Assembly (NCBI GenBank): GCA_030609785.1
Contig: JAUWTC010000174.1
Location: forward strand, 1 to 6,075
DNA length: 6,075 nt
Reading direction: 5' to 3'
Source of the DNA: Holophagae bacterium
GTDB taxonomy: Bacteria; Acidobacteriota; Thermoanaerobaculia; Thermoanaerobaculales; Sulfomarinibacteraceae
In this document: in pieces, positions 1-6,075 of the stretch
Layout of the letters: every line of letters starts with the position of its first letter
How positions within the stretch are numbered: the first letter of the stretch is position 1
Notes under the pieces: model-generated
Databases searched by the model: none
Told to the model about the DNA's origin: nothing
What the model saw: only the letters and a program-made list of their open reading frames with translations
Made by a program: the position numbers and the translations under genes

Positions 1-1273
1 ACGCCACCATGCCCTCGATGCCCTCGGGAACCAGTTTGGCAAGTTCCTCGCCTTCCTGGAAGTAGCGGTCTCGGGACCCGTGGGAGTCTTTCATCGCACC
101 AATCGAACCCATACCCCTATAGGCCTTAAACGTTCTCCCCTGGTAAAGGATCTGTTCCCCCGGGCTCTCTTCGACCCCGGCGAACAGCGATCCGATCATC
201 ACGACGTCTGCACCAACTGCGATCGCTTTGGAAATATCTCCGGAGAAACGAACACCGCCATCGGCGATCACCGGCACGCCGTGCTCGTGAGCCTCTCGTG
301 CACATTCAGCGACCGCCGTGATCTGCGGCATTCCCGCCCCGGTTACGATGCGCGTCGTACAGATCGAACCCGGCCCGATACCGACCTTGACAGCATCCAC
401 CCCCAACGAGACCAGGTCCCTGACCGCCTCGGCAGTTGCAATATTCCCGACGATCAACGGCATCTCAGGCCACCGACTTCTGACCCCTTCAACCGCGTCC
501 AATACGCCACGTGAGTGGCCATGAGAGCTGTCCAGGCACAGGGCATCGACGTTACGCTCGATCAGCGCCGCGCACCGGTCAAAGAGATCCCCCGACACTC
601 CGATCGCGGCAGCGACCCGAAGCCGACCAAAATCGTCCTTGCTGGCGTTGGGAAACTCCTGGGCCTTCTTGATGTCCTTGACCGTGATCAGACCCTTGAG
701 GTTGCCGTCTTCGTCAACGATCAAGAGTTTCTCAATGCGGTGCTGATGCAGAAGCGCCTTCGCCTTGTCCAGCGTCGTACCAACTGGCGCAGTCACCAGG
801 TTTTCCTTGGTCATGAAATCGGAAATCGGTCGGCCGTACTCGGTGCAAAAGCGTAGGTCCCGATTGGTCAAGATCCCACGCAGATTACCTCTCTTCCCAA
901 CGACGGGCAGACCCGAGATCCTGTAATGAGCCATGACGTCGAGAGCCTCCCTGACCGTCTGGTCCGGGAAAATTGTCACGGGATCGACAATCATGCCCGA
1001 TTCCGACCGCTTGACCTTGTCGATCTCCTCGACTTGACGTTCAATCGACATGTTCTTGTGGACGACGCCGATGCCGCCGTGCTGGGCCATACCGATCGCC
1101 ATACCCGCCTCAGTCACGGTGTCCATCGCCGCCGAAATGATCGGGAGTTCCAGCCGAATGCCGGATCGTGTCAGGCGCGTGCTGACATCGACCGCATTGG
1201 GGTGCACCTCGGAACACGAAGGCACAAGGAGAACATCGTCAAAGGTAAGGCCGATCGGGATCTCGTAGTTCAT
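1..1273 (-). CDS. guaB: IMP dehydrogenase, C-terminus cut by window edge
   Basis: Oxidises IMP to XMP with NAD+, the committed step of guanine nucleotide synthesis, in the cytoplasm. The frame stays open from the ATG at 1273 to the left edge, giving 424 residues; family members have about 490, so roughly 65 are missing. The start [19 protein letters not shown] is typical of the family. A CBS-domain pair (about residues 94-205) sits inside the TIM barrel, with GLPVV and a second repeat ending near KDIKKA. Also visible are the NAD-contact region [10 protein letters not shown] (D248), the catalytic loop [13 protein letters not shown] with Cys305 (same number as in E. coli), ADGG (D338-G340) in the IMP phosphate site, and the flap residues DRYFQ (R403, Y404). 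A GGGAG site at 1283-1279 lies 5 bases before the ATG. The gene follows secA after 148 bases; whether guaA follows cannot be seen. Confidence 0.97.
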   Translation of the reverse strand, partial: MNYEIPIGLTFDDVLLVPSCSEVHPNAVDVSTRLTRSGIRLELPIISAAMDTVTEAGMAIGMAQHGGIGVVHKNMSIERQVEEIDKVKRSESGMIVDPVTIFPDQTVREALDVMAHYRISGLPVVGKRGNLRGILTNRDLRFCTEYGRPISDFMTKENLVTAPVGTTLDKAKALLHQHRIEKLLIVDEDGNLKGLITVKDIKKAQEFPNASKDDFGRLRVAAAIGVSGDLFDRCAALIERNVDALCLDSSHGHSRGVLDAVEGVRSRWPEMPLIVGNIATAEAVRDLVSLGVDAVKVGIGPGSICTTRIVTGAGMPQITAVAECAREAHEHGVPVIADGGVRFSGDISKAIAVGADVVMIGSLFAGVEESPGEQILYQGRTFKAYRGMGSIGAMKDSHGSRDRYFQEGEELAKLVPEGIEGMVA

Positions 1274-1347
1274 GGCATCTCCCACTGCGGCCGGTGGCGA
1301 CGACTGCAGATTTCAGGCATTCTAACCCAACCGAGGACCGCGAATCG

Positions 1348-1371
1348 GATTGGCCGTTCACTCAGCCAATC
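1348..1371 (-). repeat. Short inverted repeat in the secA-guaB spacer
   Basis: A perfect 7-bp inverted repeat (GATTGGC and GCCAATC) surrounds a 10-base loop between the secA stop and the guaB start. There is no T-run after it on the minus strand, so it is not a standard intrinsic terminator. It could be a weak hairpin or a protein-binding site; it is short enough to be chance. The rest of the 1274-1421 spacer shows only the guaB ribosome binding site and a lone TAGAAT hexamer (1324-1319, minus) with no matching -35. Confidence 0.3.
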
Positions 1372-1421
1372 TTCTCGAAGGTGACCTCAAAAGGCCAATA
1401 CGGGCTCACTCATCGCACCAA

Positions 1422-4211
1422 CTAATCGCCTCCGCCCATTCCGCAACATTTCTTGTATTTCTTGCCCGACCCGCAGGGGCAGGGGTCGTTACGCCCCACC
1501 TTGGGCTGTGTCCGTCGGACGGTCGTCGGCTGTGCGGGGCGCCCGACCGGCTGGTTGGCCACCTGTTCCTGTGCCTGGCGGTCCGACTTGGCCTGGCCAA
1601 GACCCTGAACCTCTGGGTGAGACAGGGTGGTGCTGACCGCGCGCCGCTGCATCTGCATATCCTCGACCGGTTCTGCGTGGTAGAGGAATTTGACGACGTG
1701 ATCCTCGATCCTCTCCCACATCTCCTCGAACAGGGAATAACTCTCTCTCTTGTACTCGACCAACGGATTACGTTGCCCGTAGGCCCGGAGGCCAATACCT
1801 TCCCGCAGGTGGTCGAGGCTCAAGAGGTGGTCCTTCCACTGACGGTCAACCGAGTCGAGCAGCAGAAATTTTTCCAGCCGGGAGAATTCCTCCTCGCCGA
1901 AGGTCTCCACTCGTTCCAGATAGGTTTTCTTGGCGGCCTCCGTCAGGATGGTCTCGAGGTCCGGTCGATTGATGACCGCCCAGTCGAAACCCAGATCCTG
2001 AACGTCGATGTCGAGGTAACGATGGTAGGCATTGCTCAAGCCATCGGTATCCCAGTCCTCCGGGTCGGCTTCAGGCGGACAATACTCCTCCAACAACCCT
2101 TCGATGATCTCTCCGACGACACGCAGGATGTAGCCCCGGCCCTCGGTGCCATCCAGAATCTGACGGCGTAGCGAGTAGACGGCCTCGCGCTGCTTGTTCA
2201 TCACATCGTCGTACTCGAGCAAGTGCTTTCGAATGTCGAAGTTCCGGCCTTCCACCTGGGTCTGGGCTCGCTCGATGGACTTGGAGACCATCTTGGACTC
2301 GATCGGCACGTCCTCTTCCATGCCCAACCGATCCATCATCTTCCGCACCCAGTCAGCGGCGAAAATCCTCATCAGATCATCTTCAAGCGACAAGAAGAAA
2401 CGTGTCCTGCCCGGATCGCCCTGACGACCCGAACGACCGCGCAGCTGGTTGTCGATGCGCCGGCTTTCGTGTCGTTCGGTGCCGACGATGTAGAGGCCAC
2501 CCGCCTCGATGACCTTGGTCTTCTCGACCGAGCACAGGTCCTCGTACTTCTCCAGTGCGGCCTCGTAGGCGCTCTCCTCTTCTGACCCCTCAGCCTCGGT
2601 CCGCGCGAGGCCCTCCGGGTTGCCGCCGAGGACGATGTCCGTTCCGCGACCCGCCATGTTGGTCGCGATCGTCACAGCACCGAACCGTCCCGCCTGAGCG
2701 ACGATTTCACTTTCTCGCTGGTGGTATTTTGCATTCAAAACCACATGCTTGACCTTGCGCCGGGTTAGTAGCTTGGCCAACTTTTCGGAGTTTTCGATCG
2801 ACACAGTCCCGACCAGGACCGGCTGGCCCTTGGCGTTACTTTCGGCGACCTCTTCGACGATCGCCTTAAATTTCTCCTTTTCGGTCATGTAGACCAAATC
2901 GGAGTTGTCGGCACGCACCATGTCCTGGTTGGTCGGGATCACCGACACGTCGAGGCCGTAGATCTTCTCGAATTCCTCCTCCTCGGTCTCAGCGGTTCCC
3001 GTCATACCCGAGAGCTTTTCGTACATGCGGAAATAGTTCTGAAGAGTGATCGTCGCCAGGGTCTGGTTTTCGGACTGGATCTTGACCTTCTCCTTGGCCT
3101 CAACAGCCTGGTGGAGGCCGTCCGACCACCGCCGGCCCGCCATCAACCGCCCGGTGAACTCGTCGACGATAACGACCTCGCCGTCCTTGATGATGTACTC
3201 CCGGTCGCGCCGAAAGAGGGAGTGGGCCTTCAAACCCTGATTGACCGCATGGAGCAGTTCGGTCTCGTTGGGATCGTAGAGGTTTTCCACGCCCAGGAGT
3301 TTCTCTGCGTTCACCATGCCCTGATCGGTCAGGGAGGCGTTGTTGGCCTTTTCGTCAACGACGTAGTCGCCGGTCTGCATCTTGTTGCCGTTCTCGTCCT
3401 CGATCTCCTCGCCCCGAACCAACTTCGGGATGATCACGTCAACGCGGTAGTAGATGTCGGTCGAGACCTCGGAGGGCCCGGAGATGATCAGCGGCGTCCG
3501 GGCTTCATCGACCAGGATCGAGTCAACCTCGTCGACGATGGCGTAGACGTGGTCTCGCTGCGCCATGCGTTCGATCTGGAACTTCATGTTGTCCCGGAGA
3601 TAGTCGAAACCAAATTCGTTGTTGGTGCCGTAGGTGATGTCCGCGGCGTAGGCCTCCTGGCGCTGGACATCGTTCATGTCGTTCTGGATACAACCGACGG
3701 TCAGGCCCAGGAAGCTGTAAATCCTGCCCATCCACTCGGCGTCACGAGCGGCCAGATAGTCGTTGACCGTGATCAGGTGAACGCCCCTGCCGGTCATAGC
3801 GTTGAGCGAGGCCGCCAGGGTCGCCACCAGCGTCTTGCCCTCACCGGTTCGCATCTCAGTGATGCGCCCCTGATGCAGCACGATGCCGCCGACCAGCTGC
3901 ACATCGAAGTGCCGCATCTCCAAAACCCGCCGCCCGGTCTCTCGGACCAGGGCAAAGACTTCGGTCATTTCGGCATCCAGGACCTTCTGAACCACGGCCC
4001 TTCGCGCTTTCCGGTCCTTCGGAAGGGTGGAGGTGGCGGCCCGGACCCGAACCCCAATTCCTGCGAACCGCGACTTGATCTCGTCGTCAGTGAGTTTTTC
4101 GATTTCCGGTTCGAGGGCGCTGATCGCCTCGACCATGGGACGCATCCGTTTCATGTCCCGTTCGGACTTTGTCCCGATGACAAGGCTGATGACTTTTTCG
4201 ACAAAGTTCAT
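1422..4211 (-). CDS. secA: Preprotein translocase ATPase SecA, complete
   Basis: Motor ATPase that pushes unfolded preproteins through SecYEG at the inner membrane. The 929 residues are in the usual range (E. coli 901). In order: Walker A MRTGEGKT (120-127), Walker B-type DEVD (227-230) followed by the family signature [11 protein letters not shown], the preprotein cross-linking domain (about 237-380), TGTAETE (404-410), NMAGRGTDI (518-526), the arginine-finger region [13 protein letters not shown] (589-601), and the helical scaffold with two-helix finger (roughly 650-835, including [18 protein letters not shown]). A glutamine-rich linker (about 850-905) leads to the SEC-C zinc site C911-x-C913-x8-C922-C923, which in E. 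coli contacts SecB and phospholipid. AGGAG at 4225-4221 lies 9 bases before the ATG, supporting this start. All catalytic motifs are intact. It lies 268 bases after the M23 peptidase gene. Confidence 0.99.
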   Translation of the reverse strand: MNFVEKVISLVIGTKSERDMKRMRPMVEAISALEPEIEKLTDDEIKSRFAGIGVRVRAATSTLPKDRKARRAVVQKVLDAEMTEVFALVRETGRRVLEMRHFDVQLVGGIVLHQGRITEMRTGEGKTLVATLAASLNAMTGRGVHLITVNDYLAARDAEWMGRIYSFLGLTVGCIQNDMNDVQRQEAYAADITYGTNNEFGFDYLRDNMKFQIERMAQRDHVYAIVDEVDSILVDEARTPLIISGPSEVSTDIYYRVDVIIPKLVRGEEIEDENGNKMQTGDYVVDEKANNASLTDQGMVNAEKLLGVENLYDPNETELLHAVNQGLKAHSLFRRDREYIIKDGEVVIVDEFTGRLMAGRRWSDGLHQAVEAKEKVKIQSENQTLATITLQNYFRMYEKLSGMTGTAETEEEEFEKIYGLDVSVIPTNQDMVRADNSDLVYMTEKEKFKAIVEEVAESNAKGQPVLVGTVSIENSEKLAKLLTRRKVKHVVLNAKYHQRESEIVAQAGRFGAVTIATNMAGRGTDIVLGGNPEGLARTEAEGSEEESAYEAALEKYEDLCSVEKTKVIEAGGLYIVGTERHESRRIDNQLRGRSGRQGDPGRTRFFLSLEDDLMRIFAADWVRKMMDRLGMEEDVPIESKMVSKSIERAQTQVEGRNFDIRKHLLEYDDVMNKQREAVYSLRRQILDGTEGRGYILRVVGEIIEGLLEEYCPPEADPEDWDTDGLSNAYHRYLDIDVQDLGFDWAVINRPDLETILTEAAKKTYLERVETFGEEEFSRLEKFLLLDSVDRQWKDHLLSLDHLREGIGLRAYGQRNPLVEYKRESYSLFEEMWERIEDHVVKFLYHAEPVEDMQMQRRAVSTTLSHPEVQGLGQAKSDRQAQEQVANQPVGRPAQPTTVRRTQPKVGRNDPCPCGSGKKYKKCCGMGGGD

Positions 4212-4229
4212 TTCTTCAGACTCCTGTTT

Positions 4230-4268
4230 CCCTCAGAATGAGAGGGGTTCCGGCCTTGTGGGCCGAAA
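4230..4268 (-). promoter_or_regulatory. Two adjacent hairpins in the secA leader
   Basis: Read on the minus strand, TTTCGGCC and GGCCGGAA (4268-4248) can form an 8-bp stem with one G-U pair around a CACAA loop. One base later CCCTC and GAGGG (4246-4230) can form a 5-bp stem around a 7-base loop. The G-U pair of the first stem would be a C-A mismatch on the plus strand, so that stem fits a minus-strand RNA better. The second hairpin ends 4 bases before the secA Shine-Dalgarno AGGAG. No T-run follows, so termination is unlikely and a translational or stability role is more plausible. Function is inferred from position only. Confidence 0.4.
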
Positions 4269-4398
4269 GCAACGGCATCCACCGTCACGCGCCGCATAGG
4301 ATACAGCAGATGCCCCGATTTGCCTTGGATTCTGAACTCCTCGACAATGGAGGCTCTGTGCACCCAAAACAGCATTGCCGGCTGAAGCGCCCTCAATA

Positions 4399-4417
4399 CC
4401 CTGAGACCTCCTCAGAG
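4399..4417 (-). other. Hairpin carrying a GAGGAGG sequence in the secA upstream spacer
   Basis: On the minus strand CTCTGAG and CTCAGGG form a 7-bp stem (one G-U) around a GAGGT loop. The sequence GAGGAGG (4413-4407), a strong Shine-Dalgarno match, lies partly in this loop and stem. It stands 10 bases before a TTG at 4396 that opens a 62-codon frame reaching secA. Without that small frame being real, the hairpin has no assigned role. No T-run follows it. Confidence 0.3.
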
Positions 4418-4424
4418 ATGGAGC

Positions 4425-4453
4425 CCAGTTTCGAGTTTCCAGTTTCGAGTTTC
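4425..4453 (-). repeat. Tandem heptamer repeat GAAACTS, four units
   Basis: Four head-to-tail copies of a 7-base unit lie just after the M23 peptidase gene. On the minus strand they alternate GAAACTC and GAAACTG, so the array can also be read as two identical 14-base units plus one extra base. Copies are perfect apart from the alternating last base. It lies in non-coding DNA directly after a hairpin (4474-4457). It looks like a simple intergenic heptad repeat prone to copy-number change; no function can be assigned from one locus. Confidence 0.75.
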
Positions 4454-4456
4454 AGA

Positions 4457-4474
4457 CCCCAGCGGAAGCTGGAG
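4457..4474 (-). terminator. Hairpin just after the M23 peptidase gene, possible weak terminator
   Basis: On the minus strand CTCCAGC and GCTGGGG form a 7-bp stem (one G-U) around the tetraloop TTCC, beginning 6 bases after the peptidase stop codon. The stem is short and GC-rich, but the following bases are TCTGAAACTC with no T-run. It could be a weak or factor-assisted terminator, or a 3'-end stabilising hairpin. Termination here would make secA depend on its own promoter, which I could not identify convincingly. Confidence 0.35.
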
Positions 4475-4479
4475 GTTCC

Positions 4480-5361
4480 TCAGTACGCGTCGAGGATGTA
4501 ATACAAGGGATTGACGTATTTCCCGTCCTTGAGGACTTCGTAGTGGAGGTGAGACCCGGTCGAGCGCCCGGTGTTGCCGACGTGCCCGATCTCTTCACCC
4601 CGCCGCACATCCTGACCGGGTTCAACAAGAATCTTGTCGAGGTGCCCGTAAACCGTCAGATAGCCGAAACCGTGTGAAACTCTGATCATGCGCCCCATGC
4701 CGCCGTTTCGGCCGGCAAACACGACAACACCGTCGGCCGGCGCCACGATCGGCGTACCCCGTCGGGCGGAAAGATCCAAACCGTGATGATAGGCCCGTTT
4801 GCCGGTGAAGGGGTCTCTCCGATTGCCGAATCCGTCGGTCATGACACCGATGACTGGCGCTATGGTCGGAGTGGACGAGAGTTTCTGCTCCTGGAAAGTC
4901 ATCGCCTTTTCGACCTCGAGCAACTGTTCGGCGATCGTGTCGCCCTGTAGTTTCAGAGTTTCGACATTGCTACGCAGGGGGGTGTAGGGGCCACCGGTAT
5001 TCATTGCAGGCCCCCGATTCCCCAGGGCCACCGGATTCCCGCTTTCACCTACCATGCCTGCCGCCAACGCGAGTCGGGAAGTCCGCTCCTCGAACTCGTC
5101 CAACCGTTGTTGAACTGCGGCAATCGTACTTTCGAGTTCCTGGTTGACCCGTGCCAATTCCAGGTTTTCAGACTCGAGCCGCGACACGTCGGCCCTCCGA
5201 TCGACCGCACTCCCGGTGAAGCCGACGGCAACGACCGAGAGAATCACGGCGAGAGATGCAACCGAGGCGGCAATCACAAAAGCCCGAGTCGAGAAGGAGA
5301 ACTTGATGAAGTCCGCCTTGCTGTGCGGGACAATGATGACCGTGTGTGTCTTTTTCCCCAT
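4480..5361 (-). CDS. Membrane-anchored M23 (LytM-type) peptidase
   Basis: Probable periplasmic zinc endopeptidase, or regulator, acting on peptidoglycan cross-links. The 293-residue protein has a short basic cytoplasmic N-terminus (MGKKTHTVIIVPHSKADF), one membrane helix (about 27-50), a heptad coiled coil (about 54-98), a Gly/Pro-rich linker (about 104-130), a second short helical stretch (131-160) and a LytM domain (about 165-290). The metal-site motif HHGLD gives H192 and D196; SHLHYEV gives H271 and H273; YGH gives H240. By comparison with LytM, H192, D196 and H273 would bind zinc and H240 and H271 would be catalytic, so the site looks complete and not degenerate as in EnvC/NlpD-type activators. 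The substrate bond is unknown. A possible own promoter lies in the 114-base gap after the Lon gene; secA follows after 268 bases. No gene name is assigned because many paralogues share this layout. Confidence 0.93.
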   Translation of the reverse strand: MGKKTHTVIIVPHSKADFIKFSFSTRAFVIAASVASLAVILSVVAVGFTGSAVDRRADVSRLESENLELARVNQELESTIAAVQQRLDEFEERTSRLALAAGMVGESGNPVALGNRGPAMNTGGPYTPLRSNVETLKLQGDTIAEQLLEVEKAMTFQEQKLSSTPTIAPVIGVMTDGFGNRRDPFTGKRAYHHGLDLSARRGTPIVAPADGVVVFAGRNGGMGRMIRVSHGFGYLTVYGHLDKILVEPGQDVRRGEEIGHVGNTGRSTGSHLHYEVLKDGKYVNPLYYILDAY

Positions 5362-5362
5362 T

Positions 5363-5376
5363 CCTCCTGATCCTCC
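5363..5376 (-). promoter_or_regulatory. Double Shine-Dalgarno of the M23 peptidase gene
   Basis: Two purine-rich sites precede the ATG at 5361: GGAGG at 5376-5372 and AGGAGG at 5368-5363. The stronger one leaves only one base before the ATG, which is too close for normal initiation there. The upstream GGAGG leaves 10 bases and is the likelier working site. No ATG, GTG or TTG follows in the first ten codons that would suit the nearer site, so the start at 5361 is kept. Confidence 0.55.
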
Positions 5377-5403
5377 AGAAGACAGGTGTCAACCCCAGCG
5401 GCG

Positions 5404-5433
5404 ATTGTGCCACCGTTCCGTTTTAAATGTCAA
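5404..5433 (-). promoter_or_regulatory. Sigma-70-type promoter candidate for the M23 peptidase gene
   Basis: On the minus strand a perfect -35 hexamer TTGACA (5433-5428) is followed after 18 bases by CACAAT (5409-5404), matching the -10 consensus at four of six positions. It sits 42 bases before the peptidase ATG and just after the terminator-like hairpin of the Lon gene, where a promoter would be expected. The -10 is poor and the spacer slightly long, so strength is uncertain. The same stretch also resembles a sigma-54 site (5412-5397). Confidence 0.4.
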
Positions 5434-5446
5434 ATCAAAACCAGCT

Positions 5447-5466
5447 CTTGTGAGTTGTCTCACAAA
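5447..5466 (-). terminator. Terminator-like hairpin after the Lon-family protease gene
   Basis: On the minus strand TTGTGAG and CTCACAA form a perfect 7-bp stem, extended by one G-U pair, around the loop ACAA. It begins 9 bases after the protease stop codon. A T-rich stretch (TTTTGATTT, 5440-5432) follows 6 bases after the stem, not directly, so it is an imperfect intrinsic terminator. Position between a stop codon and a promoter candidate supports a transcript boundary here. Confidence 0.5.
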
Positions 5467-5475
5467 GAACGCATT

Positions 5476-6075
5476 CTATTCTTTCTCAGATTCCGGTGGA
5501 ATCTCCGGCTCCTTGGCATCCTCCGTATCGTCCGGTTCGTCCCCGTTGTTCTCCTGCTTCCCGGAGTTGCGGAACAATCGGGCCATTTCCTCGAGGCGCT
5601 CCCGGCACCGTTCAAAGACCGACCCCTCGCTCCAACCCCCGTTCTCATCCTGTGTCCCCGCCGGCACGCCAGTCAGGTGTTCGATGCCTTCTTCAATCCT
5701 CTCGACCGCCCAGACTGCAAACCGTCCCTTCCGGACCGCCTCGACGACCTCATCGGAGAGGTGAAGGTCGTTGACATCCGAGGCCGGAATCATCACGCCT
5801 TGCGTACCGGTCAGACCCCGACTCTCGCAGACTCGAAAGAACCCCTCAATCTTCTCGTTGACGCCCCCGATCGACTGGACCGCTCCATACTGGTCCACCG
5901 AACCTGTCACGGCCACATCTTGCCTCAAAGGCAGATCGGCCAAGGCAGAGAGGATGGCGTAGATTTCGGTCGAGGAGGCGGAGTCCCCGTCAACGCCACC
6001 GTAACTCTGTTCAAATGTCACCGAGCAGGCCATCGACAATGGTACCGTCCGCGCGAAGGTTCCTCGGAGAAAACC
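5476..6075 (-). CDS. Lon-family ATP-dependent protease, C-terminal proteolytic domain (N-terminus outside window)
   Basis: Degrades cytoplasmic proteins using ATP. Only the last 199 residues are in the window; the frame is open to the right edge, and the first in-frame start-like codon (TTG at 6039) falls inside the conserved domain, so it is not the true start. The fragment begins [20 protein letters not shown] and continues [17 protein letters not shown], with the catalytic Ser in GDSAS (codon 5982-5980). The catalytic Lys lies in [11 protein letters not shown] (codon 5853-5851), 43 residues later, the same spacing as S679 and K722 of E. coli Lon. GDSAS in place of the DGPSAG of classical LonA points to the LonB/YcbZ-like group (COG1067). 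The ATPase part is not visible. The protein ends in an acidic tail of about 26 residues, 12 of them Asp or Glu. Stop TAG at 5478-5476. Confidence 0.95.
   Translation of the reverse strand, partial: GFLRGTFARTVPLSMACSVTFEQSYGGVDGDSASSTEIYAILSALADLPLRQDVAVTGSVDQYGAVQSIGGVNEKIEGFFRVCESRGLTGTQGVMIPASDVNDLHLSDEVVEAVRKGRFAVWAVERIEEGIEHLTGVPAGTQDENGGWSEGSVFERCRERLEEMARLFRNSGKQENNGDEPDDTEDAKEPEIPPESEKE

Noticed and set aside
1319..1324. TAGAAT as a -10 box for guaB
   Set aside because: It matches five of six consensus bases, but no acceptable -35 lies 16-18 bases upstream and there is no extended -10 TG, so it is not listed as a promoter.
80..1384. Several plus-strand open frames opposite guaB
   Set aside because: The minus strand encodes a textbook IMP dehydrogenase over this whole stretch, so the plus-strand frames are shadows.
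1350..2171. 273-codon plus-strand open frame opposite the 3' part of secA
   Set aside because: Antisense shadow of SecA residues covering the scaffold and SEC-C tail; no family match visible and no convincing ribosome binding site.
3111..4241. 376-codon plus-strand open frame opposite secA
   Set aside because: It lies antisense to the conserved motor domains of secA. Its Val/Leu/Asp/His-rich composition is what the complement of a GC-rich gene gives, and it shows no recognisable domain.
5387..5392. Second TTGACA upstream of the M23 gene
   Set aside because: No -10-like sequence lies 16-18 bases downstream; that position falls on the ribosome binding site.
5144..5764. 206-codon plus-strand frame spanning the M23-Lon spacer
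   Set aside because: Most of it is antisense to two clear genes. The Ser/Arg/Pro-rich composition and lack of any domain argue for a shadow.
5476..6039. TTG at 6039 as the start of a short 187-residue Lon-domain protein
   Set aside because: Conserved Lon residues ([12 protein letters not shown]) continue upstream in frame to the window edge, so the gene extends beyond the window.

Overview
The window is an ordinary chromosomal housekeeping segment of a bacterium. All four genes lie on the minus strand, so transcription runs from high to low coordinates: the 3' part of a Lon-family ATP-dependent protease (cut by the right edge), an inner-membrane M23/LytM-type peptidase, secA (preprotein translocase ATPase, complete), and guaB (IMP dehydrogenase, cut by the left edge). 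I see no tRNA, rRNA, CRISPR array, insertion sequence, prophage or toxin module. The moderately high GC, the Lon type (GDSASS active site, COG1067-like), the SecA with a C-terminal SEC-C zinc motif, and the peptidase fixed in the membrane next to secA suggest a diderm (Gram-negative) bacterium such as Desulfobacterota, Acidobacteriota or a related lineage. This placement is inference and is not secure.

Layout by coordinate: 1-1273 guaB; 1274-1421 a spacer with the guaB ribosome binding site and a weak inverted repeat; 1422-4211 secA; 4212-4479 a 268-base spacer with several hairpins, a heptamer tandem repeat and an open frame of 62 codons that overlaps the secA start codon; 4480-5361 the M23 peptidase; 5362-5475 a spacer with a terminator-like hairpin for the Lon gene and a promoter candidate for the peptidase; 5476-6075 the Lon C-terminal proteolytic domain. 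No gene-free stretch exceeds 300 bases.

The genes are linked loosely by envelope and protein homeostasis. SecA drives export through SecYEG, the M23 protein probably trims or regulates peptidoglycan in the periplasm, and the Lon-type enzyme degrades cytoplasmic proteins. guaB supplies guanine nucleotides and has no evident functional tie to the others.

I did not find a convincing new system. The part most worth a second look is the spacer before secA, whose minus-strand transcript can form two adjacent hairpins just ahead of the secA Shine-Dalgarno site, inside a small frame ending in an ATGA overlap with secA. This recalls SecM-type control of secA in Escherichia coli in layout only; the encoded peptide shows no signal sequence and no known arrest motif.
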